64,000 nucleotides of DNA from Flavobacteriales bacterium UBA1494 (GCA_905182175.1 CAJJAT010000028.1:22482-86481), one strand, 5' to 3'; shown: positions 24,479-33,809, counted from the first letter of the stretch. Numbers and translations are program-made. Notes: generated from the sequence alone by a model not told the origin.

Positions 24479-25510
24479 ATGGCAAAGAACCTACTTGCAT
24501 TTCTCGCTGTTGTGATTTTTTTGTTTTCTTTCAGGGAAGCTAGAAAAGTGTTATTTCCAAAGCCCAGTTACTTTCCAAAACCCGAATACAACTTCAAGAA
24601 TAATCCACTTGACTCAAATGCTATAAAATTGGGTCGTTATTTATTTTTTGATCCAGTTCTTTCGAAAGATAGTACTATCTCTTGTGCTTCATGCCATTCT
24701 CCGTTCAACGCTTTTGCCCATACAGATCACAGCTTAAGTCATGGCATAAATGATACGATTGGAAGAAGAAATGCTCCTACACTTTTTAATTTAGCTTGGC
24801 AAAATTTGTTCATGTGGGACGGCGCAATCAATCATTTAGATTTTCAGGCACTAGCTCCTCTGTCATCCCCTGCAGAAATGGGGGAGAGCTTGAATCACGT
24901 CCTTCAAAAAATCAACAAGCAGACTTTTTACGAAAAAGCATTTAAAGCTGCTTTTGATTCAAATGAGATCAGCGGAGAGCGATTTCTAAAAGCACTGTCA
25001 CAATTTCAATTGACTTTAATCTCAGCTAATTCAAAGTACGATAGAGTGAGATTAGAAAAAGAGCAATTCACTGAGCAGGAGAAAAGAGGGTATTTATTGT
25101 TTTCTCAGAACTGTGTTTCTTGCCACATCGAACCACTTTTTTCAAGTTATGAATTCGAAAGTAATTTTTTGCCTTTGAATGCTTTTTTAAACGACAACGG
25201 CAGGGTAGAGGTTACTCTAAATGAAAAGGATTCTATGAAGTTTAAAGTGCCATCATTGCGGAACTTAAGTTTTAGTTTTCCATACATGCACGATGGGCGA
25301 TTTACAAAATTAAATGAGGTTTTAAATCATTATACAGATTCAACAGTGCAAGCTCAATTTTTAAAATCTATCAATAAAAGTCCTATTTACCTGTCAGGAG
25401 ATGAGAAAGTAGACTTGATCGCTTTTTTGCTGACGTTGAATGATAAAGAGTTTGTTTTTAACCCCAAACACAGATTCCCAAAAGAATTATTAACCAAAAC
25501 GAAGGAATAG
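24479..25510 (+). CDS. MbnH-like diheme cytochrome c peroxidase / MauG-family protein
   Basis: A 343-aa exported protein with an N-terminal hydrophobic signal and two c-type heme sites, CASCH at 69-73 and CVSCH at 212-216. NLAWQNLFMWDGAINHLD near 104-121 supplies conserved tryptophans between the hemes. VPSLRNLSFSFPYMHDGRF near 255-275 is the C-terminal peroxidase/MauG block. MbnH uses a bis-Fe(IV) state to convert a Trp of MbnP to kynurenine. The gene begins at the base after the MbnP stop, so the two are almost certainly co-translated partners. Confidence 0.88.
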   Translation: MAKNLLAFLAVVIFLFSFREARKVLFPKPSYFPKPEYNFKNNPLDSNAIKLGRYLFFDPVLSKDSTISCASCHSPFNAFAHTDHSLSHGINDTIGRRNAPTLFNLAWQNLFMWDGAINHLDFQALAPLSSPAEMGESLNHVLQKINKQTFYEKAFKAAFDSNEISGERFLKALSQFQLTLISANSKYDRVRLEKEQFTEQEKRGYLLFSQNCVSCHIEPLFSSYEFESNFLPLNAFLNDNGRVEVTLNEKDSMKFKVPSLRNLSFSFPYMHDGRFTKLNEVLNHYTDSTVQAQFLKSINKSPIYLSGDEKVDLIAFLLTLNDKEFVFNPKHRFPKELLTKTKE

Positions 25511-25549
25511 AAAAGCAACCTCGTCTAATCATTAAATAAACCAATCCCA

Positions 25550-26926
25550 ATGAAAAAAATTACACTATTGTTAGCCGCAGGAATCTCTGCTTTTGTCGCT
25601 ACTGCTCAAGTAACACCAGATATAACGTCTTGGTTGCAAGACACTGTTACTACTGGTACATACTACATGCAAAACAATTCAACCCCAATATCTAATAGTA
25701 TTTTGGTGAATTGTCAAAGAATAGAATACTCGACTAACAGTGTTTATGTGACAACTCAGGGTGTTCCTTCTTATCCTACCGGTCCTTTTTTAGACGGCAA
25801 TCCATCTCAAGCATCTGCGCAAAATGCAATTTATCAAATTCCAAGAAACCCTGTTCAAAATACAGGAACACTGCAATCTACAGTTGGTGGGAACATTGGA
25901 ATTTTTATAAATGGAGTTTCTTTATTCGATTGGAGAGATGGTGTGGCTTGGAATCCTGCCACAAATGCACTTTGCGGCGGCCCTGGTAATCCCATGTGCC
26001 CGGGCGGACCAGCCTCTACTCAAGACTGGAACAGAGATGCAATTCCTGCAGAGATGGTAGGTTTTGACTGCTCAAAAGGTCATCCTGCCATGGGGAATTA
26101 TCACCATCATCAAAACCCTTCAGCCTTTAATTTGGACAAAGTAGTACTCTCCAATATTTGTAATTTATACGCTGCAAACGGTCTGTACATGATCGATAGC
26201 ACAACGCATTCGCCATTAATAGGTTTTGCGTACGATGGTTTTCCGATTTACGGAGCATACGCTTTTAACGCTACCAATGGAACAGGTGGAATTACAAGAA
26301 TGAAATCTGGTTATTCCGTAAGGAATATCACCACACGGACAACATCACCAACAGGTGGAACTGTAACCTCAGGTCCAGCTGTAAACACAACGTATTCTAT
26401 TGGATATTTTAGAGAAGATTATGAATTTATTGCAACTGCTGCGTCAGATGTTTTAGACGAGCACAACGGTCGTTTCTGCGTTACTCCAGAATACCCTAAC
26501 GGAACGTATGCATATTTTGCGACTGTAGATTCTAATTGGAACTCAGCTTATCCTTATGCAGTTGGTCCAACATTTTACGGAACATATGCAAATCGAAAAA
26601 TTACATCAATTACCGAATCTACGACACGTTTTATTCCTGCGGCAACAGGAATTTCGAATGCAAATCTTGAAGAGTACAAAATATCTATCTACCCCAATCC
26701 AGCGTCAGAATTAATTGCAATTCAAATTGGAAGTTTAGTAAAAGAAGATGTTAGCATTCAGTTGATTGATGCTTCGGGTAAAGTAGTGGATCAAACAGTG
26801 GTGAAAAAAGGAAGTTCCATTGCCTACTTCGATATTCAAACTGTTTACTCAGGTATCTATTTTGTGCAGTTTAGCTTACAAAATGGTGAGAAATTAACAG
26901 AAAAAGTGATCGTAAAAAGAGATTAA
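25550..26926 (+). CDS. YHYH domain protein with T9SS sorting domain
   Basis: A 458-aa secreted protein: signal peptide (ITLLLAAGISAFVATAQ), then a YHYH domain with FDCSKGHPAMGNYHHHQNPS near 175-192, followed by LIGFAYDGFPIYGAYAF near 224-240 and NGRFCVTPEYPNGTYAYFAT near 305-325. The C-terminal 80 residues are a T9SS sorting domain (ISIYPNPASELIAIQI, then IYFVQFSL). The histidine cluster could bind metal. It follows the MbnH-like gene after 39 nt and is followed by a terminator, so it is the probable last gene of the cluster. YHYH proteins have no settled function. Confidence 0.85.
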   Translation: MKKITLLLAAGISAFVATAQVTPDITSWLQDTVTTGTYYMQNNSTPISNSILVNCQRIEYSTNSVYVTTQGVPSYPTGPFLDGNPSQASAQNAIYQIPRNPVQNTGTLQSTVGGNIGIFINGVSLFDWRDGVAWNPATNALCGGPGNPMCPGGPASTQDWNRDAIPAEMVGFDCSKGHPAMGNYHHHQNPSAFNLDKVVLSNICNLYAANGLYMIDSTTHSPLIGFAYDGFPIYGAYAFNATNGTGGITRMKSGYSVRNITTRTTSPTGGTVTSGPAVNTTYSIGYFREDYEFIATAASDVLDEHNGRFCVTPEYPNGTYAYFATVDSNWNSAYPYAVGPTFYGTYANRKITSITESTTRFIPAATGISNANLEEYKISIYPNPASELIAIQIGSLVKEDVSIQLIDASGKVVDQTVVKKGSSIAYFDIQTVYSGIYFVQFSLQNGEKLTEKVIVKRD

Positions 26927-26945
26927 AAAAAGAGAGATTTTGAGT

Positions 26946-26990
26946 CCAATGTGTTTTACGGTTCTGCCGTGAGCTACATTGGGCTTTTTT
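26946..26990 (+). terminator. Rho-independent terminator after the YHYH gene
   Basis: Outer arms CCAATGT (26946-26952) and ACATTGG (26976-26982) with an inner ACGG/CCGT pair, followed by a T run at 26985-26990. It closes the sigma-MbnP-MbnH-YHYH cluster and lies next to the end of the converging gene. Confidence 0.75.
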
Positions 26991-27858
26991 ATTCCTGCAA
27001 CGGATGATAAAAGTCTTTTAAGAAAGCTCTTTTTTCCGTCAATCCAAGCTCATCTAAAATAATGGCTACAAAGTCTAAAGCTGATAAATCTGCTTGGGTT
27101 GAGGTGCTCCACTTTAGTGTGCTAAACCACTCTTTGCTGTCTGCTAAAGGCAGGTGGTACTCTTTGGCAATAAGCTCAATCGTATTCTTTGGATCAGCTG
27201 ATAATTTTTTTGCCTCTTCTTGCACGATTTTTAAAACCGTTTTCAATGCTTTCTCATGATTCTCCAATAAATCGTTGGAAGCTATGATAGAGAAGGCAGG
27301 CCACGGAGTAGCAATTTCATCAACTCTCTTAAATTGCCTTGCAGTTAAACAGGGCTTTGTGGTAAACTTTTCCCATAAAAATAATTGATTAGGGTTCACT
27401 GAAAGGTCTTCAATTGCACCCTTTAAATGTTGTATTGTATTGAATTTTAAATCGCCCGAGTTAACTCCGAGGTTTTTCATGTACATGAATGCCATAAGGT
27501 GTGAACCGGAAGTGAATCTACTAATAGCAAATTGGGCTTTGTTTTGCAGTTCTCTTAATGTTAAATTACTTGTAGCACCTGCATGAACTCCCCAAAGTAG
27601 AGGCGAGTCAACAAAAAATGAACAAATTTTTGCGTCTAACCCTTTTTGAATGTTGCTAATGGCACCTTCGGTTAAAGCAATTGCCATGTCAGTTTCTCCA
27701 TCTCTCAGCGCATTGCACATTGCTCCAGTTCCACCGTAGGCTGTCTCCCAAATCAAGTGAATACCTTCTTTAGCAAATAAATCTTTTTTTAGTGCTTGTT
27801 TCCAAGGAAGGTTAAAGTGCTCAGGGACTCCAGTGCAACGAATAGTTGTTGACTTCAT
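26989..27858 (-). CDS. Substrate-binding-protein fold without signal peptide
   Basis: A 289-aa periplasmic-binding-protein-like protein: TTIRCTGVPEHFNLPWKQAL at the start, then WETAYGGTGAMCNALRDGET near 37-56 and DMAIALTEGAISNIQKG, the pattern of NMT1/SsuA-type ligand-binding domains. It has no signal peptide or lipobox, and no ABC permease or ATPase gene is near. It therefore probably acts in the cytoplasm, perhaps as a binding protein or an enzyme like fungal THI5 or Ca3427 relatives. The start ATG at 27858 lies 4 nt after the apaG stop, so it is co-transcribed with apaG. Confidence 0.7.
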   Translation of the reverse strand: MKSTTIRCTGVPEHFNLPWKQALKKDLFAKEGIHLIWETAYGGTGAMCNALRDGETDMAIALTEGAISNIQKGLDAKICSFFVDSPLLWGVHAGATSNLTLRELQNKAQFAISRFTSGSHLMAFMYMKNLGVNSGDLKFNTIQHLKGAIEDLSVNPNQLFLWEKFTTKPCLTARQFKRVDEIATPWPAFSIIASNDLLENHEKALKTVLKIVQEEAKKLSADPKNTIELIAKEYHLPLADSKEWFSTLKWSTSTQADLSALDFVAIILDELGLTEKRAFLKDFYHPLQE

Positions 27859-27862
27859 GCAA

Positions 27863-28249
27863 TTAGTTCAAGCGCATAGGAGTAATTAGCTGAAACTCGG
27901 GAATGGCGACTTCAAAAAGTCTTCCTGATTCAACTTCCTTCATCAAGTAACTTCCCCACATCATTCCAATGTCTGATTTTAAACTAGAAAAGGATTGATA
28001 GGCGTGAGAATGGCCGGGGCGAATTATTGGCTGCTCTCCAATCACGCCTTCGCCTTTTACTTCAGAATAACTTCCGTTGGAATCGAAAATGTACCAATGC
28101 CTGCTTAATAATTGAACAGTTACTTCTCCTTTATTTTTAACCGTTACGGCATAGCTAAAAACAAAATCGTTAGAACTAGGAACTGAGTGAGCCTCCTCAT
28201 ATAAAGGACGCACAGAAATATTTATGTTATCTGTTAGAAATGTTGACAT
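27863..28249 (-). CDS. apaG: ApaG family protein
   Basis: A 128-aa protein with the ApaG fold signatures VFSYAVTVKNKGEVTVQLL, SRHWYIFDSNG near 49-59, VKGEGVIGEQPIIRPG near 64-79 and MWGSYLM near 97. The central GEGVIG corresponds to the conserved GxGxxG loop of ApaG. The family is FnIII-like; links to Co2+ resistance and Ap4A levels come from enterobacteria and the biochemical role is unsettled. Near-complete match to the expected length of about 125. Confidence 0.93.
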   Translation of the reverse strand: MSTFLTDNINISVRPLYEEAHSVPSSNDFVFSYAVTVKNKGEVTVQLLSRHWYIFDSNGSYSEVKGEGVIGEQPIIRPGHSHAYQSFSSLKSDIGMMWGSYLMKEVESGRLFEVAIPEFQLITPMRLN

Positions 28250-28278
28250 AGAGCAATATTAATAAAAACAATTTTTGT

Positions 28279-29601
28279 TTATTGAGGGTTAATAGTTTCA
28301 ATTTGAAATCCAATTAATTTGTCATAAATCATTCCATTTTCTCGGTGATATACAAAAATGTAATAATCATTATTTGTTGCTGAATGTGTTCCTTCTATGG
28401 TCGAAAGATCCCCTACAGTTTCACCTTGAGGTAAGAATGAGTAGTTGTAATTGTAATATCCTTGCTTGATTGTGGTTGTTAATTCATATGCGCTGTTGGC
28501 TTCAACATATTTCATTTTAAACTCAGGCTTGTATTCCCAATCGCTCAATTCACCGAAGACATAAATGTGTCCTCCAAGCACTGGATTTTCTCGCTTTAGC
28601 GAAAAGTGTGTAACCATGTAATCTCCTTCTCGATCTGACATGGGGCTATTTTCGCGGTTAATTCTTCGTTTTCCATTAATATCTGGCCAAAATAAATAGC
28701 GTTTGAAAGATCTAGGCTCTTCCGGCAAGAGAAAAACATGGGTTTTACCAGACATAATTTGAATCCCATCAATGTTTAATGATTGGTAGCGTAAGTTTCG
28801 AGTTTCAAAAAAGCGATACTCATTGTCACCGTTGAACAGGTTCTTATCTTCGTAGTTGTAGACTAGTTCAGGAGAACGGATAAAAAGAGGCTTTAAGTCC
28901 GTTATGGCGTTGTCCCAGCGTCTATTTTGAGAAATAATGACCTTCAAATCAGCGTAAACATCCTGAATTGGGTACGTACTGTGGTTAATGGTAAAGTCAA
29001 CTTCTTGTTTGTAATCTCTGTGCCTAGCCATGGTTGCCATTCGAATGTCAGTATCAATGTTCACCCTTTTTTCTACCACATAGAATCTTTTAGTCAGTAA
29101 AAGTTCTTCTTCGTTATTGTTGGCATATACCTTTAATAAATAATTGCCCGACAATTTAAACTTCACTTGATTGTTCGGAATACCAACCGTGTAATGAATG
29201 TATGGAAAAAGGGTATTTATTGAATATTTATAATCTTCAATAAAGCCATCAAAAAAATTACTTAAATATTCCGTTACTACCAAGTCCGATGGGGTCCAAT
29301 CGGCATTGCAATGAACGATTGTGTAATTGTATATCTGAAAGTCAGTGCTTAAATCGTCAAAGTGTAATTCAAGTTGATCTGTACCCCCTAAAAATAAAAC
29401 CGGAAATGAGAGTTGGTCCTCATTTCGATAAAGTTGAACTGTTTTAATGTTATCACGGTATGTGTGATCTCGGTATTTAATCATTTCTTCTTCTTCCGAA
29501 GCAAGCTCTGCAGATTTTTCCATGCTTGATTGAACTACATTTCTGCTGTAGCTTGAGTGAGTTGCGAAAAGAGCAATGATTAAAAAAGTTAGAAGCTTCA
29601 T
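28279..29601 (-). CDS. T9SS plug protein (DUF5103)
   Basis: A 440-aa exported protein starting at ATG 29601 (MKLLTFLIIALFATHSS); the longer frame to 29655 adds 18 residues that mask the signal peptide. DUF5103 signatures are the early TVQLYRNEDQLSFPVLFLGG, YTIVHCNADWTPSDLVVTEY near 117-137 and the C-terminal HIYVFGELSDWEYKPEFKMK. In Flavobacterium this protein closes the periplasmic side of the SprA translocon. It fits with the three T9SS cargo proteins in this window. Transcribed divergently from nqrA. Confidence 0.88.
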   Translation of the reverse strand: MKLLTFLIIALFATHSSYSRNVVQSSMEKSAELASEEEEMIKYRDHTYRDNIKTVQLYRNEDQLSFPVLFLGGTDQLELHFDDLSTDFQIYNYTIVHCNADWTPSDLVVTEYLSNFFDGFIEDYKYSINTLFPYIHYTVGIPNNQVKFKLSGNYLLKVYANNNEEELLLTKRFYVVEKRVNIDTDIRMATMARHRDYKQEVDFTINHSTYPIQDVYADLKVIISQNRRWDNAITDLKPLFIRSPELVYNYEDKNLFNGDNEYRFFETRNLRYQSLNIDGIQIMSGKTHVFLLPEEPRSFKRYLFWPDINGKRRINRENSPMSDREGDYMVTHFSLKRENPVLGGHIYVFGELSDWEYKPEFKMKYVEANSAYELTTTIKQGYYNYNYSFLPQGETVGDLSTIEGTHSATNNDYYIFVYHRENGMIYDKLIGFQIETINPQ

Positions 29602-29768
29602 GAAATGGGTTTCGGTTCGGTCTTTAAAAGTAAAAATAATGCAGTGTAAAAACACTTAAAAAGTAAATTTAGTTTGTATTAAAACAAAATAGAGGAATGG
29701 TTAGTTTTTTTTTGCATCAAAAAAGCATAAAAAAGATTATTAAAGGGAAAAGCAATCTTCGAAAGTCT

Positions 29769-29776
29769 TATTTTTG
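29769..29776 (+). promoter_or_regulatory. Candidate -7 box TATTTTTG upstream of nqrA
   Basis: An exact TAnnTTTG match 28 nt before the nqrA ATG at 29805. No convincing -33 element is seen. Confidence 0.4.
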
Positions 29777-29804
29777 CCCTCGAAAATTGAACCTATTACT
29801 TATT

Positions 29805-31151
29805 ATGTCAAAAGTGCTTAAAGTTAAAAAGGGAGCTGATATAAAGCTCGTTGGGGCAGCTGAGAAAATACTCGCTGACGCACCTGTACCCTCTTACGTT
29901 GCTGTAAAGCCAACTGATTTTGAAGGTATTACACCAAAGTTAGCGGTGAAAGAAGGGGACGAGGTAAAAGCTGGTTCGACATTATTCTTTAGTAAAAATG
30001 ATGATCGTATTAAATTTGTTTCACCTGTAAGTGGCGAGGTTGCTGAGATTAAAAGAGGAGCCAAAAGGGTAATTCAAGAAATCGTTATCGTTGCAGATAA
30101 GGAAATAAAATACGAAGATTTTGGCGCTTCAAACCCAACTTTAGAAAGCAGAGACTCAGTAATTGAAAAGCTTTGTAAATCTGGTCTTTGGCCGTTTGTA
30201 AAGCAACGGCCTTATGACGTAATTGCAAAGCCGAACGATAAACCAAAAGCTATCTTTATTTCAGCTTTTGATTCCGCTCCGTTGGCTCCGGATAATGATT
30301 TTATTGTTCACGGTCAAGATTTAGCATTTCAAACTGGACTTGATGTATTAGCAAAATTAACGGAGGTTCATTTAACAGTGGACAATGCTGCTAAAGCAGA
30401 TGAAGCATTTCTGCAGGCCAAGAATGTACAACTTCACTCAATTGAAGGTCCTCATCCGGCAGGTAACGTTGGTGTACACATTCATAATTTCGCCCCAATA
30501 AGCAAAGGCGAAGTTGTCTGGACAGTAAAGCCTCAGGACGTTTTAGCAATTGGGAAACTGTTTTTAACAGGAAAATATGACGCTAGTAGAGTTGTTGCTG
30601 TTTCGGGAGCCCAAATTAAGTCGCCCAAATATTTCAAAACAATTCAAGGAGTGAGTATAAAATCTTTATTAGAAGAGAATCTAAAAGAGGGTAACAACAG
30701 AATAATTAGTGGGAATGTATTATCAGGTGAAAAAGTTAGTACGGAAAGCTATTTAGGTTTTTATGATTATCACGTTACTGTTATTCCTGAAGGTGGAGAA
30801 GCTCAAATGTTTGGTTGGATAACACCAAACCCAGATAAGTTTAGCATTTCAAGAGCATTAGTGTCTTGGATGTCTCCAAATAAAAAGTTCAATTTAGATG
30901 CAAATATGAATGGTGAAGAAAGACCATTTGTTGTAACCGGAGAGTATGATAAAGTGTTTCCTTTCGATATTTACCCTGTACAATTGGTAAAAGCCATTAT
31001 GGTCGAAGATATTGAATTGATGGAAAATCTAGGAATCTATGAGGTAGCTCCAGAAGATTTTGCTCTCTGTGAAACTGTTTGTACATCAAAAATACCAACC
31101 CAAACCATTGTTCGTAAAGGCTTAGCCATGTTGCGTGAAGAAATGAGTTAA
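29805..31151 (+). CDS. nqrA: Na+-translocating NADH:quinone reductase subunit A
   Basis: A 448-aa subunit, start set at ATG 29805 (MSKVLKVKKGADIKLVG); 36 further upstream codons are AT-rich and unlike the family. Diagnostic stretches are PTDFEGITPKLAVKEGDEVK near 34-53, FVSPVSGEVAEIKRGAKRVI, HPAGNVGVHIHNFAPI near 218 and the C-terminal CETVCTSKIPTQTIVRKGL. NqrA is the cytoplasmic-side subunit linked to quinone reduction. First gene of the nqrABCDEF operon. Confidence 0.96.
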   Translation: MSKVLKVKKGADIKLVGAAEKILADAPVPSYVAVKPTDFEGITPKLAVKEGDEVKAGSTLFFSKNDDRIKFVSPVSGEVAEIKRGAKRVIQEIVIVADKEIKYEDFGASNPTLESRDSVIEKLCKSGLWPFVKQRPYDVIAKPNDKPKAIFISAFDSAPLAPDNDFIVHGQDLAFQTGLDVLAKLTEVHLTVDNAAKADEAFLQAKNVQLHSIEGPHPAGNVGVHIHNFAPISKGEVVWTVKPQDVLAIGKLFLTGKYDASRVVAVSGAQIKSPKYFKTIQGVSIKSLLEENLKEGNNRIISGNVLSGEKVSTESYLGFYDYHVTVIPEGGEAQMFGWITPNPDKFSISRALVSWMSPNKKFNLDANMNGEERPFVVTGEYDKVFPFDIYPVQLVKAIMVEDIELMENLGIYEVAPEDFALCETVCTSKIPTQTIVRKGLAMLREEMS

Positions 31152-31172
31152 ATAATAAATAATAGTATTGAA

Positions 31173-32375
31173 ATGAGTAATGCAATTCACAAATTTTTAG
31201 AGAACACAGTAAAACCAAACTTTGATGAGGGTGGGAAGCTAGCAAAATACCTGCCCGCTTACGATGCATTGGAGACCTTTTTATTTGTTCCAGGTCACAC
31301 TACAAACGGAAAAGGTTCTCACATTAGAGATGGAATAGATATGAAACGTACCATGATTATGGTTGTTTTAGCGATGGTTCCGGCGTTGCTTTTTGGAATG
31401 TGGAATACAGGATATCAGCACTTTTTAGCAACAGGAGAAGCGTATACCTTTATGGATGCTTTCTTTTATGGTGCGTTGAAAATTTTACCTCTAGTTGTTG
31501 TTTCTTATGCAGCAGGGTTGGGTGTTGAGTTTGTTTTTGCCATTATCAACAAACACCAAGTCGCAGAGGGTTTCTTAGTTTCAGGGATGTTAATACCGCT
31601 TTGCTTACCCGTCGAAATTCCATTGTGGATGGTAGCTGCTGCGACAATTTTTGCAGTCATTATCGGCAAAGAAGTTTTTGGTGGAACAGGGATGAATATA
31701 CTCAACGTTGCCTTAACTGCAAGAGCCTTTTTGTTTTTTGCATATCCAACTTGGATGTCAGGCGATAAAGTTTGGATTGGTGGAGGAATGGATGAATCAG
31801 TAGCATATGCTGATGGGTCAACAGGGGCGACGCTTTTAGCTCAAGCAACTGAAAGGTCTTCGGGATTCGTCGATGCTGCAGGTGTCGCGTACACTGATAC
31901 CTTTATGTCATCCTTTTTAGGATTAATTCCTGGTTCAGTTGGAGAAACAAGCACACTTGCAATAATGATTGGTGCAGCTATTTTGCTAATTACGGGAATC
32001 GGATCTTGGAAAATTATGTTTTCTGGTGTTTTAGGAGCTTACGTAATGGGACTTTTATTCAACCTTTGGGGAGCTAACCCATTTATGGAAGTGCCGGCGC
32101 ACATGCACTTGGTAATCGGTGGTTTTGCTTTTGGAATTGTTTTCATGGCGACAGATCCTGTGTCTGCAGCTCAAACTTCAACAGGAAAGTACATTTATGG
32201 GTTCTTAATTGGAATTTTAGGAATTATGATTCGAGTGTTTAACCCTGCATATCCTGAGGGAATCATGTTAGCTATTTTATTTATGAACGTGATGGCTCCG
32301 TTAATTGACCACTATGTGTTAGAATCAAATATAAAAAGAAGACAAAAACGTACAACAATGGCAGTTGCCGCTTAA
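31173..32375 (+). CDS. nqrB: Na+-NQR subunit B
   Basis: A 400-aa integral membrane subunit. GVFEFVFAIINK-like helices precede the conserved FLVSGMLIPLCLPVEIPLWM near 130 and FGGTGMNILNVALTARAFLF near 169. The covalent FMN site is the Thr of STGATLL near 217. MATDPVSAAQTSTGKYIYG near 325 is a hallmark shared with RnfD. It carries part of the Na+ pathway and riboflavin/FMN cofactors. Spacing from nqrA is 21 nt. Confidence 0.96.
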   Translation: MSNAIHKFLENTVKPNFDEGGKLAKYLPAYDALETFLFVPGHTTNGKGSHIRDGIDMKRTMIMVVLAMVPALLFGMWNTGYQHFLATGEAYTFMDAFFYGALKILPLVVVSYAAGLGVEFVFAIINKHQVAEGFLVSGMLIPLCLPVEIPLWMVAAATIFAVIIGKEVFGGTGMNILNVALTARAFLFFAYPTWMSGDKVWIGGGMDESVAYADGSTGATLLAQATERSSGFVDAAGVAYTDTFMSSFLGLIPGSVGETSTLAIMIGAAILLITGIGSWKIMFSGVLGAYVMGLLFNLWGANPFMEVPAHMHLVIGGFAFGIVFMATDPVSAAQTSTGKYIYGFLIGILGIMIRVFNPAYPEGIMLAILFMNVMAPLIDHYVLESNIKRRQKRTTMAVAA

Positions 32376-32386
32376 AACTTAAAGAA

Positions 32387-33106
32387 ATGGACGTAAATAA
32401 AAACTCATATACATTTACCTTTTCCGCACTACTTGTTATTGTTGTTGGAACGGCTTTGGCTTTTGCGGCAGAAGGCTTGAAGCCGATGCAAAAAGAAAAT
32501 GTACGATTAGAAAAAATGCAGAATATATTAGCTTCTGTCAAGGTTGAAGCCACACCTGAAGAAGCAGGAGAAAAATTTAAGCAGTACATTATAGAGCAAG
32601 TAATGCTAGACAACGAAGGCAATATTGTCATATCTGAGGGTAAAACTGCTTTTGATATTGATGTAGTTAAGGAATTCAAGACATTGGATATTGAGAAGAG
32701 AAATTACCCTCTATTCGTTTTTGAAGACAATGGTACTAGAAAATATATTGTGCCCATGGCAGGTAACGGTCTATGGGGTCCTATTTGGGGTTTTGTTGCT
32801 TTTGAAGGCGACATGAATACCATTTATGGTTCTACTTTTGACCATAAAACAGAAACACCAGGTTTGGGAGCAGAAATAAATCAGCCTGAATTTCAAGACA
32901 AATTTATTGGGAAAACAATTTTTGACGGAACACAATATGTTTCAGTTGAAGTTGTGAAAGGTGGAGCAGATGTGGAAGGCGAAAGTCACATGGTTGACGG
33001 TATATCCGGTGGAACTATTACTTCGAAAGGAGTAAGCGAGATGATGCAAAGAACCTTAAACGTATATGTTCCTTATTTTAAAGGCAACCAAAAAGCTGCT
33101 TTATAA
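32387..33106 (+). CDS. nqrC: Na+-NQR subunit C
   Basis: A 239-aa subunit with one N-terminal membrane helix (FSALLVIVVGTALAFAAEGL) and a periplasmic FMN-binding domain. LWGPIWGFVAFEGDMNTIYG near 126-145 and TPGLGAEI near 158 are conserved, and the covalent FMN threonine lies in DGISGGTITSKGV near 205-217. The expected SGxT pattern is intact. Typical length 230-260. Confidence 0.95.
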   Translation: MDVNKNSYTFTFSALLVIVVGTALAFAAEGLKPMQKENVRLEKMQNILASVKVEATPEEAGEKFKQYIIEQVMLDNEGNIVISEGKTAFDIDVVKEFKTLDIEKRNYPLFVFEDNGTRKYIVPMAGNGLWGPIWGFVAFEGDMNTIYGSTFDHKTETPGLGAEINQPEFQDKFIGKTIFDGTQYVSVEVVKGGADVEGESHMVDGISGGTITSKGVSEMMQRTLNVYVPYFKGNQKAAL

Positions 33107-33126
33107 TTTTAAAACCGAACTAAGCT

Positions 33127-33804
33127 ATGAGTGAAACAGCAGAAGCAACAGTAGTTGTAAAAGAACCAACAGAGCCGTTATTTTCTTCGAAGAATAAGAA
33201 ATTACTTTCTGATCCACTAAATGATGACAATCCAATAACGATACAGGTACTTGGTATTTGTTCAGCGTTAGCGATTACTGTTCAGGTGAAGCAGGCAGTA
33301 GTAATGTCGCTTTCAGTATTGGTTGTTATGGTCGGAGCAAGTTTAATTGTTTCGTTATTGAGAAATCTAATTCCATCGAGAGTAAGAATTATCGTGCAAT
33401 TAGTTATTGTAGCTGCATTAGTAATTTTAGTGGATCAGGTCTTGAAGGCTTACATGTATGAGGTAAGTAAACAGCTTTCGGTATTTGTTGGTTTAATTAT
33501 TACCAATTGTATTATAATGGGTCGCTTAGAAGCGTTTGCTTTGGCAAATAAACCTTGGCGATCTTTTTTAGACGCGTTGGGTAATGCAGCCGGTTACGGA
33601 TGGATTCTAATTGCAGTTGCTGTAGTTCGAGAATTATTTGGGTCAGGAAAGTTATATGGTTTTCAAGTTATTCCGGAGGCTTTTTATGATTTCGGATACT
33701 ATAACAATGGATTAATGATTTTGCCTCCAATGGCATTAATTACCGTTGGAGTCATCATATGGATTCAACGCTCTAGAAACACCAAACTAATCGAAGAAAA
33801 TTAA
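33127..33804 (+). CDS. nqrD: Na+-NQR subunit D
   Basis: A 225-aa six-helix subunit. [20 protein letters not shown] and [20 protein letters not shown] carry the two cysteines that, with those of NqrE, hold an intramembrane iron-sulfur centre. [20 protein letters not shown] follows. An extra polar N-terminus of about 30 residues ([14 protein letters not shown]) precedes the conserved part. Spacing to nqrE is 5 nt. Confidence 0.95.
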   Translation: MSETAEATVVVKEPTEPLFSSKNKKLLSDPLNDDNPITIQVLGICSALAITVQVKQAVVMSLSVLVVMVGASLIVSLLRNLIPSRVRIIVQLVIVAALVILVDQVLKAYMYEVSKQLSVFVGLIITNCIIMGRLEAFALANKPWRSFLDALGNAAGYGWILIAVAVVRELFGSGKLYGFQVIPEAFYDFGYYNNGLMILPPMALITVGVIIWIQRSRNTKLIEEN

Positions 33805-33809
33805 TAAAG

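Noticed and set aside
29697..29804. 36-codon N-terminal extension of nqrA
   Set aside because: NqrA proteins begin near the MSKVLKVKKG motif; the extension is AT-rich and covers the promoter box.
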